DNA of 64,000 bases from Theocolax elegans (GCA_026168455.1 CM047426.1:37201175-37265174); one strand, 5' to 3'; shown: positions 19,611 to 31,463, numbered from the stretch's first letter. The notes: a model not told the origin generated them from the sequence alone. Translations and numbers: made by a program.

Positions 19611-21110
19611 TTACCGTAGAAAATATAATCGACACCACGCGGCACGCTCCCGCGAATGAGCGAACGCGGGAGCGTGCCTCGTAGTGTTCTCGTTGGGAAT
19701 TTCGACTAAATCGGCAATTGCAAACGGTCTAAAATTTGTTAAAAATGCTAGAAAGTAAATTTTGAATAGTTAAGACAAGAATATATGTCCTCTCGCTCAT
19801 TTTAGTGGCTCAAAATATTTATTTTTTACCGTAGAAAATATAATCGACACCGCGCGGCACGCTCCCGCGAATAAGCAAACGCGGGAGCGTGCCTCGTAGT
19901 GTTCTGGTTAGGAAATTACGGCTAAATCGGCAATAGCAACCGGTCTAAAAATTGTTAAAAATGCTAGAAAGTAAATTTTGAATAGTTAAGACAAGAATAT
20001 ATCTTCTCTCGCTCATTTTAGTGGCTCAAAATATTTATTTTTTACCGTAGAAAATATAATCGACACCGCGCGGCACGCTCCCGCGAATAAGCAAACGCGG
20101 GAGCGTGCCTCGTAGCGTTCTGGTTAGGAAATTACGGCTAAATCAGCAATTGCAAACGGTCTAAAAATTGTTAAAAATGCTAGAAAGTAAATTTTGAATA
20201 GTTAAGACAAGAATATATCTTCTCTCGCTCATTTTAGTGGCTCAAAATATTTATTTTTTACCGTAGAAAATATAATCGACACCGCGCGGCACGTTCCCGC
20301 CAATGAGCAAACGCGGGAGCGTGCCTCGTAGTGTTCTGGTTAGGAAATTACGGCTAAATCGGCAATTGCAAACGGTCTAAAAATTGTTAAAAATGCTAGA
20401 AAGTAAATTTTGAATAGTTAAGACAAGAATATATCTTCTCTCGCTCATTTTAGTGGCTCAAAATATTTATTTTTTACCGTAGAAAATATAATCGACACCG
20501 CGCGGCACGTTCCCGCCAATGAGCAAACGCGGGAGCGTGCCTCGTAGCGTTCTGGTTAGGAAATTACGGCTAAATCAGCAATTGCAAACGGTCTAAAAAT
20601 TGTTAAAAATGCTAGAAAGTAAATTTTGAATATTTAAGACAAGAATATATCTCCTCTCGCTCATTTTAGTGGCTCAAAATTTTTTACCGTAGAAAATATA
20701 TTCGACATTGCGCGGCACGTTCCCGCCAATGAGCAAACGGGGGAGCGTGCCTCGTAGTGTCCTGATCATCGATTTTACCTGAATCGGAATTATAAACAAT
20801 AAAAAATTTTTTTCTTGGCTTGGATGTAACATGTGATTAATGCCATCATATACGTATGTTTATTTGCCCATTTTATATACTAAATGCATTTTTATTTTAC
20901 CGTAGAAGACATATTCGACACCGCACGGTACGCTCCCGCGAATAAGCAAACGTGGGAGCGTGCCTCGTAGTATTTTGGTCGCTGTTTTCCGCTATATTGG
21001 AATTATAAACGATTAAAATTCTCGTTTTTGGAAGTAACATTTGAGTAGTGGCATCGTACACATATGTTTATTGGCCATTTTATTTTTAATATGTATTTCT
21101 TTTATACCAT
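19611..21110 (+). repeat. Satellite array, about 216-bp units, each with a GC-rich hairpin
   Basis: Units start (at 'ttaccgtagaaaat') at 19611, 19826, 20042, 20258, 20474, 20684 and 20897, with a decayed eighth at about 21103; periods are 210-216 bp. In an AT-rich background each unit has GGCACGCTCCCGCG, a 10-nt loop, then CGCGGGAGCGTGCC (19641-19678 in unit 1). Units 2-5 are almost identical; the outer ones diverge. Changes in the stem are mostly C to T or G to A at CpG. Confidence 0.95.
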
Positions 21111-21296
21111 AGAAAATTCGAATATGAATTAAACTCCTTATATACAATAACGTGTATATTATATTACAATACTCACGTGTTCCCCCACTACTCGCGTTCC
21201 GAATTCTCTTTACTCGATATACGCAATCTTTGTGCCAATACAAGCGCGGACCGCGTGTATTCAGTGTGCGCGCGCTTGTATCTAGTTAGATTTAAG

Positions 21297-22931
21297 ATGG
21301 CGACAGCTGAGCGCGGGTCAGCACGTAAACAATGTGCTTCGAGTAAGTTTCACCATGTGCACGGGATCCTTACCGTCTGGGACATTGGCCGGGCACTGAC
21401 GTGGAGTGGTGCGCGAATGTGTTCGCATACGCAAGTAGACGGCCCCTGGTGACGCAGTCCACTACGTACAAAGGACTTCGACGCGGTCAACAACGCAGCC
21501 GATCCCGGTGAAATTTTAAATGTTTTTCATTTATGCAGTATGCACTATCTTAGTGCACTTGTAAGTATACTTTAATTTTGCGACTCGCTGAAAACATGTT
21601 ATAAATATTATTATTATTTTTTTAAAATATTTTTCCCCCAAATAGTTTTTTTTAAAGACAATTTTCGTTATTGTATAATTAATTTATGGGTTGACTATTT
21701 ATATTTATTAGTGTTTTTGTTATTTAAAAAAAAAAGATTTTTTTTAATTATTTAGTTTTTTGGAAATTAATCAGTTAAATGAGCTAACAATATTTATGAT
21801 GAAGGAACCTTATAAAAGTCATAAAATATAAAAATTTCAAGTAATTATATCCATTAGTTTTGATTTGAAAAATTAAAATGTGAAAAATTTGGGTTTTTAT
21901 GTCGACACGTTATCGTGAAAATAGTAAATATTAATAGCATTATGCTGTAAACATTACAAAATCTTTAATGGATTAGTTTTTCAGAAAACATTATAATCTA
22001 AAATGTAATTTTTATTAAAATATGTTTACTTTTAAAGTAGTTTAATCTGGAACTAACCATATTTTTGGAAGAAAATATTTATAGAAAATCGAAAGAAAAG
22101 CAAAAAAAGATTATTTTCTATATTTTTAATTGATCCATCTAAAGCGTTCTATGTCAGTCTCTATTTAGTCAATAACTTATACATATGCAAATATGAATAA
22201 TTTGTTTTTATGTAAATCATATTTGAATATTGAACAAAATTATAGGAATATTCTTTATGTTTGTGAAAAGATGTAATGTTTTTTAAAAAAACAGGCTAAT
22301 ACAGAAGTATTCGTTTAACCTTTTTAATATACTTTTTAAACAAATATAAATAATTTTAGATATATCGTAAAATATTATTTATTTATAAGAAAAGGAAATA
22401 TTTTTAGATATTATAATATTATAACATTTTTTTTATATAATTAAATAATACTATATTTGAGTAATGTATTACATATAGGATCGACATTTTAATTTGAGGA
22501 AGTTACATGTCAATTAATTGGCAGCTGTTTTTTCATTCCGTTGATAACTCCCGTTTGAATTTCATAAATTGAATATCCACTCTTCGATTACTTCTTCCAA
22601 AACGTCTGTTCACTTGTACATTATTTTCCTTTTATATTCTATATTATATATTCTATTTACTTCCTACCTATTACATATATGTTCCTACCAACCAATAAAT
22701 AATTTCTATTATGCAATATTAACATATTTCTTATTTCAGATGCAGCGTGCCAAGGAGTAGCTAACAACGATAAACCCCACGGACACGCTGACACCGTACA
22801 ACGTTCTGGACGTTCACGTTATCACCTTGTCAATACAGATAAGTATATTTACATGATATTACCTCTTACTATTGAATACTTATTGATTAATATATATATT
22901 TTTTATTTTCAGGTATCGCCTAGTGATGTGA
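21297..22931 (+). CDS. Candidate spliced small gene (55 aa), three exons, unproven
   Basis: ATG at 21297 opens 15 codons (MATAERGSARKQ...) ending at a perfect donor A|GTAAGT (21343). An acceptor TTCTTATTTCAG precedes 22740-22842, which stays open for 34 codons and ends at a GTATAT donor. A TTTTTTATTTTCAG acceptor precedes 22913 and the frame stops at 22929-22931. All three phases match, giving 55 aa with no known domain. A 22-nt alternative exon (about 21537-21558) would shift the frame. It could equally be a non-coding spliced RNA or chance. It sits inside the TTAA element. Confidence 0.25.
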
Positions 22932-23492
22932 CTACATCACAGATGAAAGTGTGATTAAATCTAGATTTTAAATTCGCTTGTCATATATTTATATTTTCTG
23001 TTTTAAAGATACTTATGTTTCAAGAGATCAGCGTAGACGTATATCTGTGTTTAACCAAAGATATTTTCCACAATTTCAATATTAATCTCAAGAGAACCTA
23101 CCACATATTATACGCATATGGACTTACTTCAAGGTTGGAACGTACAACCTGTCTAGACACTCTTGAAAATTATTTATTTCATCTACTGCTTGATGATCCA
23201 TCTATGTTAACACCTTACGTATCTGCAAGCGTTTCCGCGATTCAGATATATACACACCAGGTCAGTAAAGTTGAAAGTATGATTTATGCTAGATTTTGAA
23301 ATACTGTTGTCCTATATTTATTTTTCTTGTTTTACAGATACTTTTCTGTATCCAGAGATCGGCGTAGATGTATATGCTTATGGACTTAATTGGACCTATA
23401 TATAACATAGAAAAATTCAGAAATATCGGGTTCCAGATGGTCTAACACAAAAATTAAGAGATTAATACTATTCACTACACGTGTTCAAATGT

Positions 23493-24690
23493 GAAGCAAA
23501 ACGAATACGACGAGTACTTGCATAACGAAATGCAAGGAATGTATTCAATAAAGGTAAAAAAGGTGAAGCAAAACGAATACGACGAGTACTTGCATAGCGA
23601 AATGAAGGAATAATTCAGAAAAGGTAAAAGGTTGAAGCAAAACGACTACGATGAGTACTTGCATAACGAAATGCAAGGATGTATCAGTAATAGTCAAAAA
23701 AGTTTGAAGCAAACGAATACCACGAGTACTTGTATAGCGAAATGCAAGGAAACGTATACCACGAGTACTTGCATTGCGAAATGCAAGGAATGTATTCAGT
23801 AAAGTCAAAAAAGTTTGAAGCAAAACGAATACCACGAGTACTTGTATAGCGAAATGCAAGGAACGTATTCAGTAAAGGTAAAAAAGTCTGAAGCAAAACG
23901 AATACCACGAGTACTTGCATAGCGAAATGCAAGGAATGTATTCAGTAAAGGTAAAAGGTTGAAGCAAAACGAATACGACGAGTACTTGCATAGCGAAATG
24001 CAAGGAATGTATTCAGTAAGGTAAAAAAGTTGAAGCAAAACGAATACCACGAGTACTTGCATAGCGAAATGCAAGGAATGTATTCAGTAAAGGTAAAAGG
24101 TTGAAGCAAAACGAATACGACGAGTACTTGCATAGCGAAATGCAAGGAATGTATTCAGTAAAGGTAAAAAAGTTTGAAGCAAAACGAATACCACGAGTAC
24201 TTGCATTGCGAAATGCAAGGAATGTATTCAGTAAAGTCAAAAAAGTTTGAAGCAAAACGAATACCACGAGTACTTGTATAGCGAAATGCAAGGAACGTAT
24301 TCAGTAAAGGTAAAAAAGTCTGAAGCAAAACGAATACCACGAGTACTTGCATAGCGAAATGCAAGGAATGTATTCAGTAAAGGTAAAAGGTTGAAGCAAA
24401 ACGAATACGACGAGTACTTGCATAGCGAAATGCAAGGAATGTATTCAGTAAAGGTAAAAAAGTTTGAAGCAAAACGAATACCACGAGTACTTGCATTGCG
24501 AAATGCAAGGAAAGTATTCAGTAAAGGTAAGAGGTTGAAACAAAACGAATACGACGAGTACTTGCATAGCGAAATGCAAGGAATGCATTCAGTAAAGGTA
24601 AAAAAGGTTGAAGCAAAATGAATACGACGAGTACTTACATAGCGAAATGTAAGGAATGTATTCAGTAAAGGTAAAAGGCTCTAGCTGCGT
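23493..24690 (+). repeat. 71-bp minisatellite with higher-order structure, about 17 copies
   Basis: Core unit: 'gaagcaaaacgaatac', 'gagtacttgcatagcgaaat', 'gcaaggaatgtattcagtaa', spacer. Two variants (cgacgag and ccacgag) alternate in a block of about six units that itself recurs (near 23785-23970 and 24215-24400), so a higher-order repeat of about 430 bp is present. Reading frames on both strands are artefacts because unit length is not a stable multiple of three. Confidence 0.9.
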
Positions 24691-25372
24691 TTTAGATGGT
24701 ATAATCCGCTGCATAGAGAAATGCAGAAATAAGTGTATTTACAGTATTATTCACTGCAGTGTAGTAAATAAGTATAGTAAACGGTACAAACCACTACATT
24801 GCATAATCAAAAGTAATATTTTAAATGTGACGCAATCTGCTGCGCGAAAAGCAGACGTTCGCGAAAAGGAAACGTCGTACTCAGAAAAGGGTCACTTTTT
24901 ATTATTTCGTTTTCGTTTGGGTTGAAAATATATGCCTTTTTTAAGTAATACCTACCGACTACAAATTGTTTCATCAATTATTAAAAAAATCGAAAAATCG
25001 AAAAGTTAAGATATTTCTAGTGTTTTAAGCAATCCGCTTTAAATTTTTCAGATATTTAATTTATTATTATAAATATCATTTTTATTTTGAAAGATGCAGA
25101 TACTAGTATTATCATCTATTTAGAGGATATATTATATTACCGATACCATTATTGATAATTGTTGAGGATGCAACAATGGTTTTTGTAAAATAATGCAGGC
25201 TTAAAAATTTACTGGTAAATGAATATGATAGCTGGAATGTACGATTAGCGCCATCTACTGTAAGCTTATATCGTAATTTAATGTTACAACGGATGATGGC
25301 GCTGCTAGCACATTACAGCTTACTACATTACCTACGCTTCGTCGTTAGTTTTTCGCTATGGCACCCCCTTAA

Positions 25373-26260
25373 TCTACGGTAGTCAACTACCATACGCGCC
25401 GTGCCATATTTCTTACGAACCACAAATGCTGGACTTGCATATTCTGAACTTGTCTCGGTCACGATTCCCACGCGCTTATATTCATTTATAATTTCATCCA
25501 AATCATTCCGGTCCTTGGCATTAAATTTATATGGCTTAGCTCTTATCGCAACATTCGGTTCAACCTCAATTTCCATTGTTAACTTATCTGTTTTTCCCAA
25601 GTCGTCGACGTTTTTAGCGAAACAGGTCCTATATTTATTAAGAAGCGTCACTAACTCGGTTTTTTGTTCACGCGTGACCGATTCATCTATACTAACCTCA
25701 TCACTTGAAATCACTTTCCCTCGCGCAACATTGTTATTATCTGCTCCTTCTATCGACAAAATATTTCTTCCGACTACCTCTCCGATTCCGCTCTTTATAC
25801 ATTTCTTACTCATATTTGCTACCGGCATAGAAATATTTACAGAATCAACCTTCAAATTAATAAAATTCACCGTTCCTGGTTGTAAATTTGCATTTTCGCG
25901 TGATATGAGCTTACTCGACAGATCTTCATTCAAACCATCTACATCGATATCAGCAAAGGTTAATCCACGTTTCACTCGATTATACATTAAATTTAACGTC
26001 TCTGTGAAAGGCCTTCCTAAAATTACATCGAGCTTTTGCGCGGTATCCGGTATTACTCGCAATGTTAATTTTCGCGGTTTCAAGTCACCCATAGCTACTG
26101 CCTCGTTCCCGGTGATTTAACGAAGTTCGAACCGAAACCTTCCAATATAGAACTTTTTTTTCTAAAACATAACCTTCGTGCAACACTATCGTAGATTTAA
26201 TGGTGCATACGGATGCTCCCATATCTATTTGCGCCGTTAGTTTTCTCGAAGCTATTTTTA
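25373..26260 (-). pseudogene. Protease and RT N-terminus of the older gypsy element
   Basis: Sense from 26260: TAQIDMGASVCTIKST is the protease site with DMGA for DTGA. Then (ORF 25328-26092) LDVILGRPFTETL, the linker to RT, and RT motifs AIRAKPYKFNAKDRNDLDEII, SSEYASPAFVVRKK and ARMVVDYRRL. Coding sense stops at the TTAA 25369-25372; the last 14 codons of the ORF belong to the insertion. A frame change lies between the protease and 26092. Confidence 0.8.
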
Positions 26261-26285
26261 TTTCACGGATAAATTTCTTTCCCGA

Positions 26286-26736
26286 CTATGACATCTCAGT
26301 AGAACTCACTACGGATATTTCTTTAATCTCGACATTCGACGGCTGATCACTAATACGAACTCTCGAATTTTCCGGACATCGCGAAGATATGTGCCCTATA
26401 CGCTTACACAAATAACAAGTTATTTTACGCTTACCATTTTTACATCTTCGCAATAAATGACCATTCAGTCCGCATCGAAAACATTTTCTTGATTTTCGCG
26501 ATAAATCATGCTGATCTGTCGAAGTAGATACCGTAGAATCTTCTCGAACTGGAATTTCATCAAAACGCGACGATTTTATATTCTTCGAATTGACGGTGCC
26601 ACGCCATACATCTTGAATTTTATCAAACCGCACGATATCTTGCAGCATTTCGTCAGTGGATTTGTATGTGCGTCCTAATAAATACTGTGCAACATCTCGT
26701 GACCAGAAACCAGACGCGATTTCATCCCGAATGTCA
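26286..26736 (-). pseudogene. Gag capsid end and two CCHC zinc knuckles, older gypsy element
   Basis: The element's Gag resumes here after the piggyBac insertion (DIRDEIASGFWSRDVAQYLLGRTY). It ends with two nucleocapsid knuckles, CFRCGLNGHLLRRC and CYLCKRIGHISSRC. The first 18 codons of the ORF (26737-26792) are piggyBac sequence. It stops at 26286 just before the protease region. Confidence 0.85.
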
Positions 26737-27557
26737 TTAACCTTTTGACTCCGGGGGTGGTCGATATATCGACCACTTAAAATACACAACATATTTAATG
26801 TTTTTAGATCAATTTTGATGTTTTGAATGTATATAAAATAGTTTTATAATTCCTCAAAATATTATTTACCTTGAAAATAAGTATTTCAAGGTCAAATTTC
26901 ATCCCTAGTAGAAGCGAGAATTTTAGAGTGATTTCTTTCGTAATTTTATATACTGTTTATAAAAAATACTTTCACAAATCACTGCGGTATCCTTAACCTT
27001 GAAAATTTAAAGTCAAGGTCATATTGTATTTTATTTGCATAAGCGAAAGTTCGATCTAGCTTTTTAGCGTTATTGATGAGGTCAAAACGGGAAAAAAGTA
27101 AAAAATCCTAAAATTATCTTTGTTCATGAAAATGTCTATTTCGCGATGAAATTTTAGTTTCCGAAACAAAATACGAGCTTCAACCTTATTTTTGAAGGTT
27201 ACATAAAATGCTGCGGCATTCATTTTCAGCGTGATCTAAAATCAATGACGTAAACACAAAATCTGTTTTTTACTTTTTCGGTCTGGGAGTTGATATATCT
27301 TTGTTGTTCGTCAACTGGGTACGAAATAAATGTCATAATTTATTGCAGAAACTCGTCTAATCTTCAAAAATATTTTAATCTCAAAAAATTAATTTATTTT
27401 TTATTCATTCATATTTATAAATTTATAATACAATGCAGATTGGTACTTCTCATTCATAACTTATTAGTCTCCAGGATTTGCACAGTATATAATTTTTGCT
27501 CTTTTCACTTTTTGAATATTACACTACTGAATAGTGTAATATTCTATCTTCGATAAA

Positions 27558-29115
27558 ATGGCTGAACAAGAAGCTTGGAGTAGTGGCGAGACCGAACCAG
27601 AAAATGAAGTATTAGAAAACGAGGTTTTAGACAATGGAGCAGAAAATGAAGACATCGGGGAAGTCAATTTGGAAGACTTTTCTTATAAGGAAACTGAATT
27701 GTCTGAGGACGCGTATTTTTATTCATTAATCAAAGATTTTCAAGGTAGCTCCGAAATAAATTCGAATATCTCTTTTTTAGAAATACACCAATTGATTATT
27801 TAAATTACTTTTGTGATTCTTCTTTGCTCAAAAAAATTGTAGAGGACACCAATCGTTACGCAACTCAAAATTCCATAACTCGTTCTTCCCACGTGAAAGC
27901 TTGGTCCCCTGTCACAAAAATAGAATTGGAAACTTTTCTAGGCTTTTCCATTCTAATGGGCCATGTTTGTAAAGGCGATTTACAAAGTTATTGGTCCACA
28001 GAGCTTTTGCTACACACTCCAATTTTTGGCCAAATAATGCCTCGCGATAGATATATTCACATTCTACGATGTTTACATTTTCATAATAATGAAGAAATCG
28101 AAAATCATCCTTTAGTGAAAATAAAGCAGGTAATAGAACATGTGCAAAGCAAATTTTCAGCAGTTCTTACTCCAGGAAAAAATCTGTGCATAGATGAAGG
28201 TCTATTATTATGGAAAGGTAGGCTTCGATTCAAGCAGTACATTCCTTTGAAGAGAAATCGCTTTGGCATCAAGCTATTCATGATTGTAGACTGCGAGACG
28301 GGATTCGTGTTGGGTTTTACTGTTTATACTGGCGCAGACACTGAGTATCAAAAGTTTGATTTGGGTGTTACTGGCGATATTGTAGCTCACTTTTTACAAT
28401 CTTATTTTTATAAGGATCATGCTGTATATATAGACAATTGGTATACATCTCCCACTTTGGCAGAATTTTTACACGATCGTGATACAGGTATGTGTGGTAC
28501 AGTGCAAGCAAATAGAAAGGGAATGCCAAAGCTTGAAAGCAAGTTAGTTGGAGGTGAAGTACAAGTCTCTCACAACGATGTGTGGATGGCAGTGAGGTGG
28601 AAAGATAAACGTAGCGTTCGTATGCTTACAACTGTGCACGAACTTGAATTCTGTGCAACTGGAAAAAAATGTTACCTAACAAATAAAGATATTATAAAGC
28701 CAAGGTGTGTCCACGATTATAATCAAAATATGGGTGGTATTGATAATGTTGATAGACAATTATCTATAACAGAAACAGTGCGAAAAACAATGAAATGGTA
28801 TCGAAAGCTTTTTTTCATCTTATTGATCTTAGTCTATCCAATGCTCATGCGTTGTATAAAATGAGAAACGTGAAAGCTATATCATTTTTTTCATTTAGAT
28901 TACAGGTTGCTAAATCATTACTGAAACTTGATCCTTCTGCAAGCATCTCTCCTTACAATGACTCTCCCATTCGGTTAGTTGGCCGCCATTTCCCGAGGCA
29001 AGGTACAAGTCGAAGATGCCACTTGTGCTCTTTGCGTAAGACTCCACGTAGAACGACATACATTTGCCCTAGTTGTGAAACTCCTCTATGCGCAGCACCA
29101 TGCTTTGAAGAGTAA
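27558..29115 (+). pseudogene. piggyBac transposase, two frameshifts
   Basis: Three consecutive ORFs: 27558-27803 (acidic N-terminus), 27824-28864 (core) and 28795-29115 (C-terminus). The core carries the catalytic aspartates in LCIDEGLLLWKGR (D124 of that ORF), VYIDNWYTSPTL (D204) and MGGIDNVDRQ (D307). The C-terminal cysteine-rich domain reads CHLCSLRKTPRRTTYICPSC...CAAPCF. The first break is near a T-run at about 27775, the second in a seven-T run at about 28808. Both look like one-base indels. All catalytic residues are retained, so decay is recent. Confidence 0.9.
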
Positions 29116-29156
29116 CACACAAAAGAGACATTACCGTAGAGCCAATCATTCCTACG

Positions 29157-29280
29157 TGAGAGGTAAGGGGACTCACGGAAATCAAGCACCCCGAAACGTG
29201 AGAGGCAAGGGGACTCACGGAAATCAAGCACCTCGAAACGTGAGAGGCAAGGGGACTCACGAAAATCAAGCACCCCAATG
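29157..29280 (+). repeat. Three tandem 41-42-bp repeats near the piggyBac 3' end
   Basis: 'gtgagaggcaaggggactca' plus about 21 bp is repeated at 29157, 29198 and 29240. Located just after the transposase gene. A subterminal transposase-binding array is possible but unproven. Confidence 0.75.
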
Positions 29281-29814
29281 GGATCACTTTTTCGCCACGT
29301 CCACGCCGTTGATCCTGGGTTATGCTAAGAGCGAATGTCAGAATATTTCTTGACATCTTGACAAATGTAGCAGATGTTTGTTGCACTTGTTTTAGAAGTG
29401 AATGCGACCTTGAATCTAAATTTTTAAGATCAATGATACCTCAGCTTTTTTTCAGAATTTTTTTTATTCAGACCATGACACTATGTACGAAAATCTTCAA
29501 AAAATTCTATCTATGCTAGAAAAAAAATTTGACCTTGTAAAATAGATTTTTAAGGTCAAGAGTATCTCTAGGATTTTTTTACTATTTTTTTCATGTTCAG
29601 CGCGAGAAATTACATAGAAATACCCTTTAGAGTTTTCCTAGAAAATGAGAAAAAAATTTTACATTGTACGTTACGTTGCCTGCGGGGGTGGTCCATTTAT
29701 CGACCAGCAGTCAGGGTGGGGACTCTACCTGAAATATCCAATGATCTCATGTATTCATTTTGCATTTTATAAAAGGTCGTTTAGTACTAAAATTTTCCGT
29801 AGCCAAAAAGTTAA

Positions 29815-30431
29815 TGCGCAATTCTAAACCTTGACACAACCAAGTTTTATCGAGGAAGTAATCTTGCACATTTTCACGTGGACCTTGAGTACTCGCCACC
29901 ATCCTATTTAATATTTCGCTGCGCGTTGCGATTTGCATGAAAGCTGTTTGAAAACCTTCTTGAATTCCGAGAAATTAGTTACAGTCTCCGCCTTGCCTGG
30001 TAGCCATTTGTACGCTCCATTACGCGATCTAGATTTTGCTACACTGAAAGCTGTGATATTATCCCAATTATACAACGTCTTAGTATTCTTCAGTTCGTTT
30101 AACCATGCGCGTGCTTGCTCGGGTCCTTCGCTCCCGTGAAATTCACGTATAAAACTATGCACACTCGTCAGCGTCTTTGATTGTCCTTGATCGCTCGAAG
30201 ATTCTGATTCACTATCGCATCTCCTAAGTGCTTGATAGCGCGAGCAAATGCCTCTTGAGAATTAGTTCCCTCACGAATCTGTACCTCAAAATTTTGTCCT
30301 GCTGCCTGCTGAATTTGCGATAATTGAGCTTGCATTTCCTGCAATTTTCGATCCCACGCTTCCTTTTCTTGTTTACGTCTTACTTCTTGCCTTTTAATTT
30401 CGGCAAGTGCCGCCTGAAAATTCTTATCCAT
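29815..30431 (-). pseudogene. Gag N-terminal part of the older gypsy element
   Basis: 30168-30431 starts MDKNFQAALAEIKRQEVRRKQ, a strongly coiled-coil, Gln/Lys/Glu-rich start. 29908-30162 continues as gag (HGSEGPEQARAWLNELKNTKTLYNWDN, AYKWLPGKAETVTNFSEFKKVFKQ), then 29815-29938 (GPRENVQDYFLDKTWLCQGLEL). Frames change between pieces. Coding sense ends at the TTAA 29811-29814. Confidence 0.8.
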
Positions 30432-30634
30432 TTTATATAAATCTTCGTGTTAAACTAATTAAATATCGGAATCTCACGAATCACTCAACACTTGCGTCAC
30501 AGTTCCTTTAATATAATACTTTTACACTTATCCCACTTCTGAATTGTTAAGAGTGTATAAAGAGGAGAAATAATTGTTCCTTATAATATAATTTTCCAAG
30601 TAATTAAGAATATATTTAATAATGAAGATATAAT

Positions 30635-30907
30635 AGTAGTAAGGGTACCTTATAGCGCGCCGACATGGGCGTGGCCTAACAACAATGGTGTCTGGCGCGA
30701 ACAATGGGAACAATGGGATTGTCTAGCGCGAACAATGGGAACAATGGGAACAATGGGAACAATGGGAACAATGGGAACAATGGGGAACAATGGGGTTGTC
30801 TAGCACGTACAATGGGGTTGTCTAGCGTGGACAATGGGGTGTCTACCCCGGTGGTGACGTCACGGTGGGGGCCCGCGCGTGCCAGAGAGGGAGTGAGAGG
30901 GAAAGCT

Positions 30908-30943
<36 letters not shown>

Positions 30944-31463
30944 TTATGTATAGGTGGGGTGGAACGGACTCTGTGACGTCACAGCGGGCCCCGTCGGAGT
31001 ACATTGGTGCGAGAGAGAGAGGTAGAGGGAGTGCGCGCGCAGTGCGTCTCTCTCGTGCTGAGGTTGCTCCGGCGTCATAGACGCCCCGATGCAGTGCGTG
31101 GGTGTGAGAGAGAGAGGTAGAGGGAGTGCGCGCGCAGTGCGTCTCTCTCTCGTACTGAGTGTGTTCTGACGTTACAGCGGGGCCGAAGGCCCGCGCGTGT
31201 ATGTGTGAGAGAGAGAGCAAGAGGGGTTGCGCGCGCAGTGCGTCTCTTGCAGTAAGAAGAGTGACGCATGTAAGAGAGAGAGAGAGAGAGAGCACTACTG
31301 CGCGTACCCACGCTCTCTTCCTCTACCTCTCTCTCTCGCACTCACGCAGAGATACTGATGATGCGCTAGGGTATTCTGACGCCGTGTTATAATAGCTGAG
31401 CCAGAGCGTCTATGTTGGTGTGAGAGAGAGAGAGAGAGAGAGTGTGTGTGTATACAGTATGCG
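30635..31463. repeat. Left terminal inverted repeat of the Polinton (about 829 bp)
   Basis: Contains (AACAATGGG)n, CT/GA-rich runs and GC-rich segments with 'tgacgtcac' sites. It is inverted relative to 49187-49853 but longer: a block of about 120 bp with 'gagagagaggtagagggagt' and 'gcgcgcgcagtgcgtctc' is present twice here (near 31012 and 31110) and once on the right. LSLSLS ORFs are artefacts. Confidence 0.93.

Larger units (their letters stand above)
18471..25368. mobile_element. 6.9-kb non-autonomous piggyBac-like element (TTAA, short TIR)
   Basis: TTAA at 18467-18470 and 25369-25372 flank an insertion that splits the older RT in frame. The inner tips are inverted: left AGGGGTGCCATA, right (reverse strand) GGGGGTGCCATA. 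TTAA duplication and 11-12-bp G-rich TIRs fit the piggyBac superfamily. No transposase is visible inside. It contains a 213-bp hairpin, a (CT)n tract, a 216-bp satellite array, exon-like segments, about 1.1 kb of featureless AT-rich DNA (21560-22735), and a 71-bp minisatellite. Movement would depend on a transposase in trans. Confidence 0.8.
26741..29810 (+). mobile_element. piggyBac transposon (3.07 kb) inserted in gag, TTAA flanked
   Basis: TTAA at 26737-26740 and 29811-29814. Gag reads ELRIN before and DIRDEIASGF after, so removal of the insert and one TTAA restores frame. The tips are imperfect inverted repeats: left CCTTTTGACTCCGGGGG, right (reverse strand) CTTTTTGGCTACGG. Near each end lies a related 'gggggtggtc..tatcgacc' sequence in direct orientation (26751 and 29691). 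It contains a three-piece transposase gene and a 41-bp triplicate. Probably inactive now. Confidence 0.9.
16775..30634 (-). mobile_element. Older, decayed Ty3/gypsy element split by two TTAA insertions
   Basis: Reading the minus strand from the right: gag N (30431-29815), gag with two CCHC knuckles (26736-26286), protease and RT N-terminus (26260-25373), RT C-terminus and RNase H (18466-17342), then integrase pieces ending at about 16775. The gaps are exactly the two TTAA-flanked insertions, and the coding sense resumes across each. There are many frameshifts and an internal integrase deletion. No LTR was found on the left; the right side meets the Polinton at 30635, so the leader or LTR may continue after 49860. 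Confidence 0.85.

Noticed and set aside
23545..24364. Series of 67-104-codon minus-strand ORFs
   Set aside because: Produced by the 71-bp minisatellite; frames change from unit to unit.
23493..24690. CRISPR-like array
   Set aside because: Repeats are head-to-tail without unique spacers and the genome is eukaryotic.
25401..26120. 239-codon plus-strand ORF
   Set aside because: Antisense shadow of the gypsy protease-RT segment, which has clear motifs on the minus strand.
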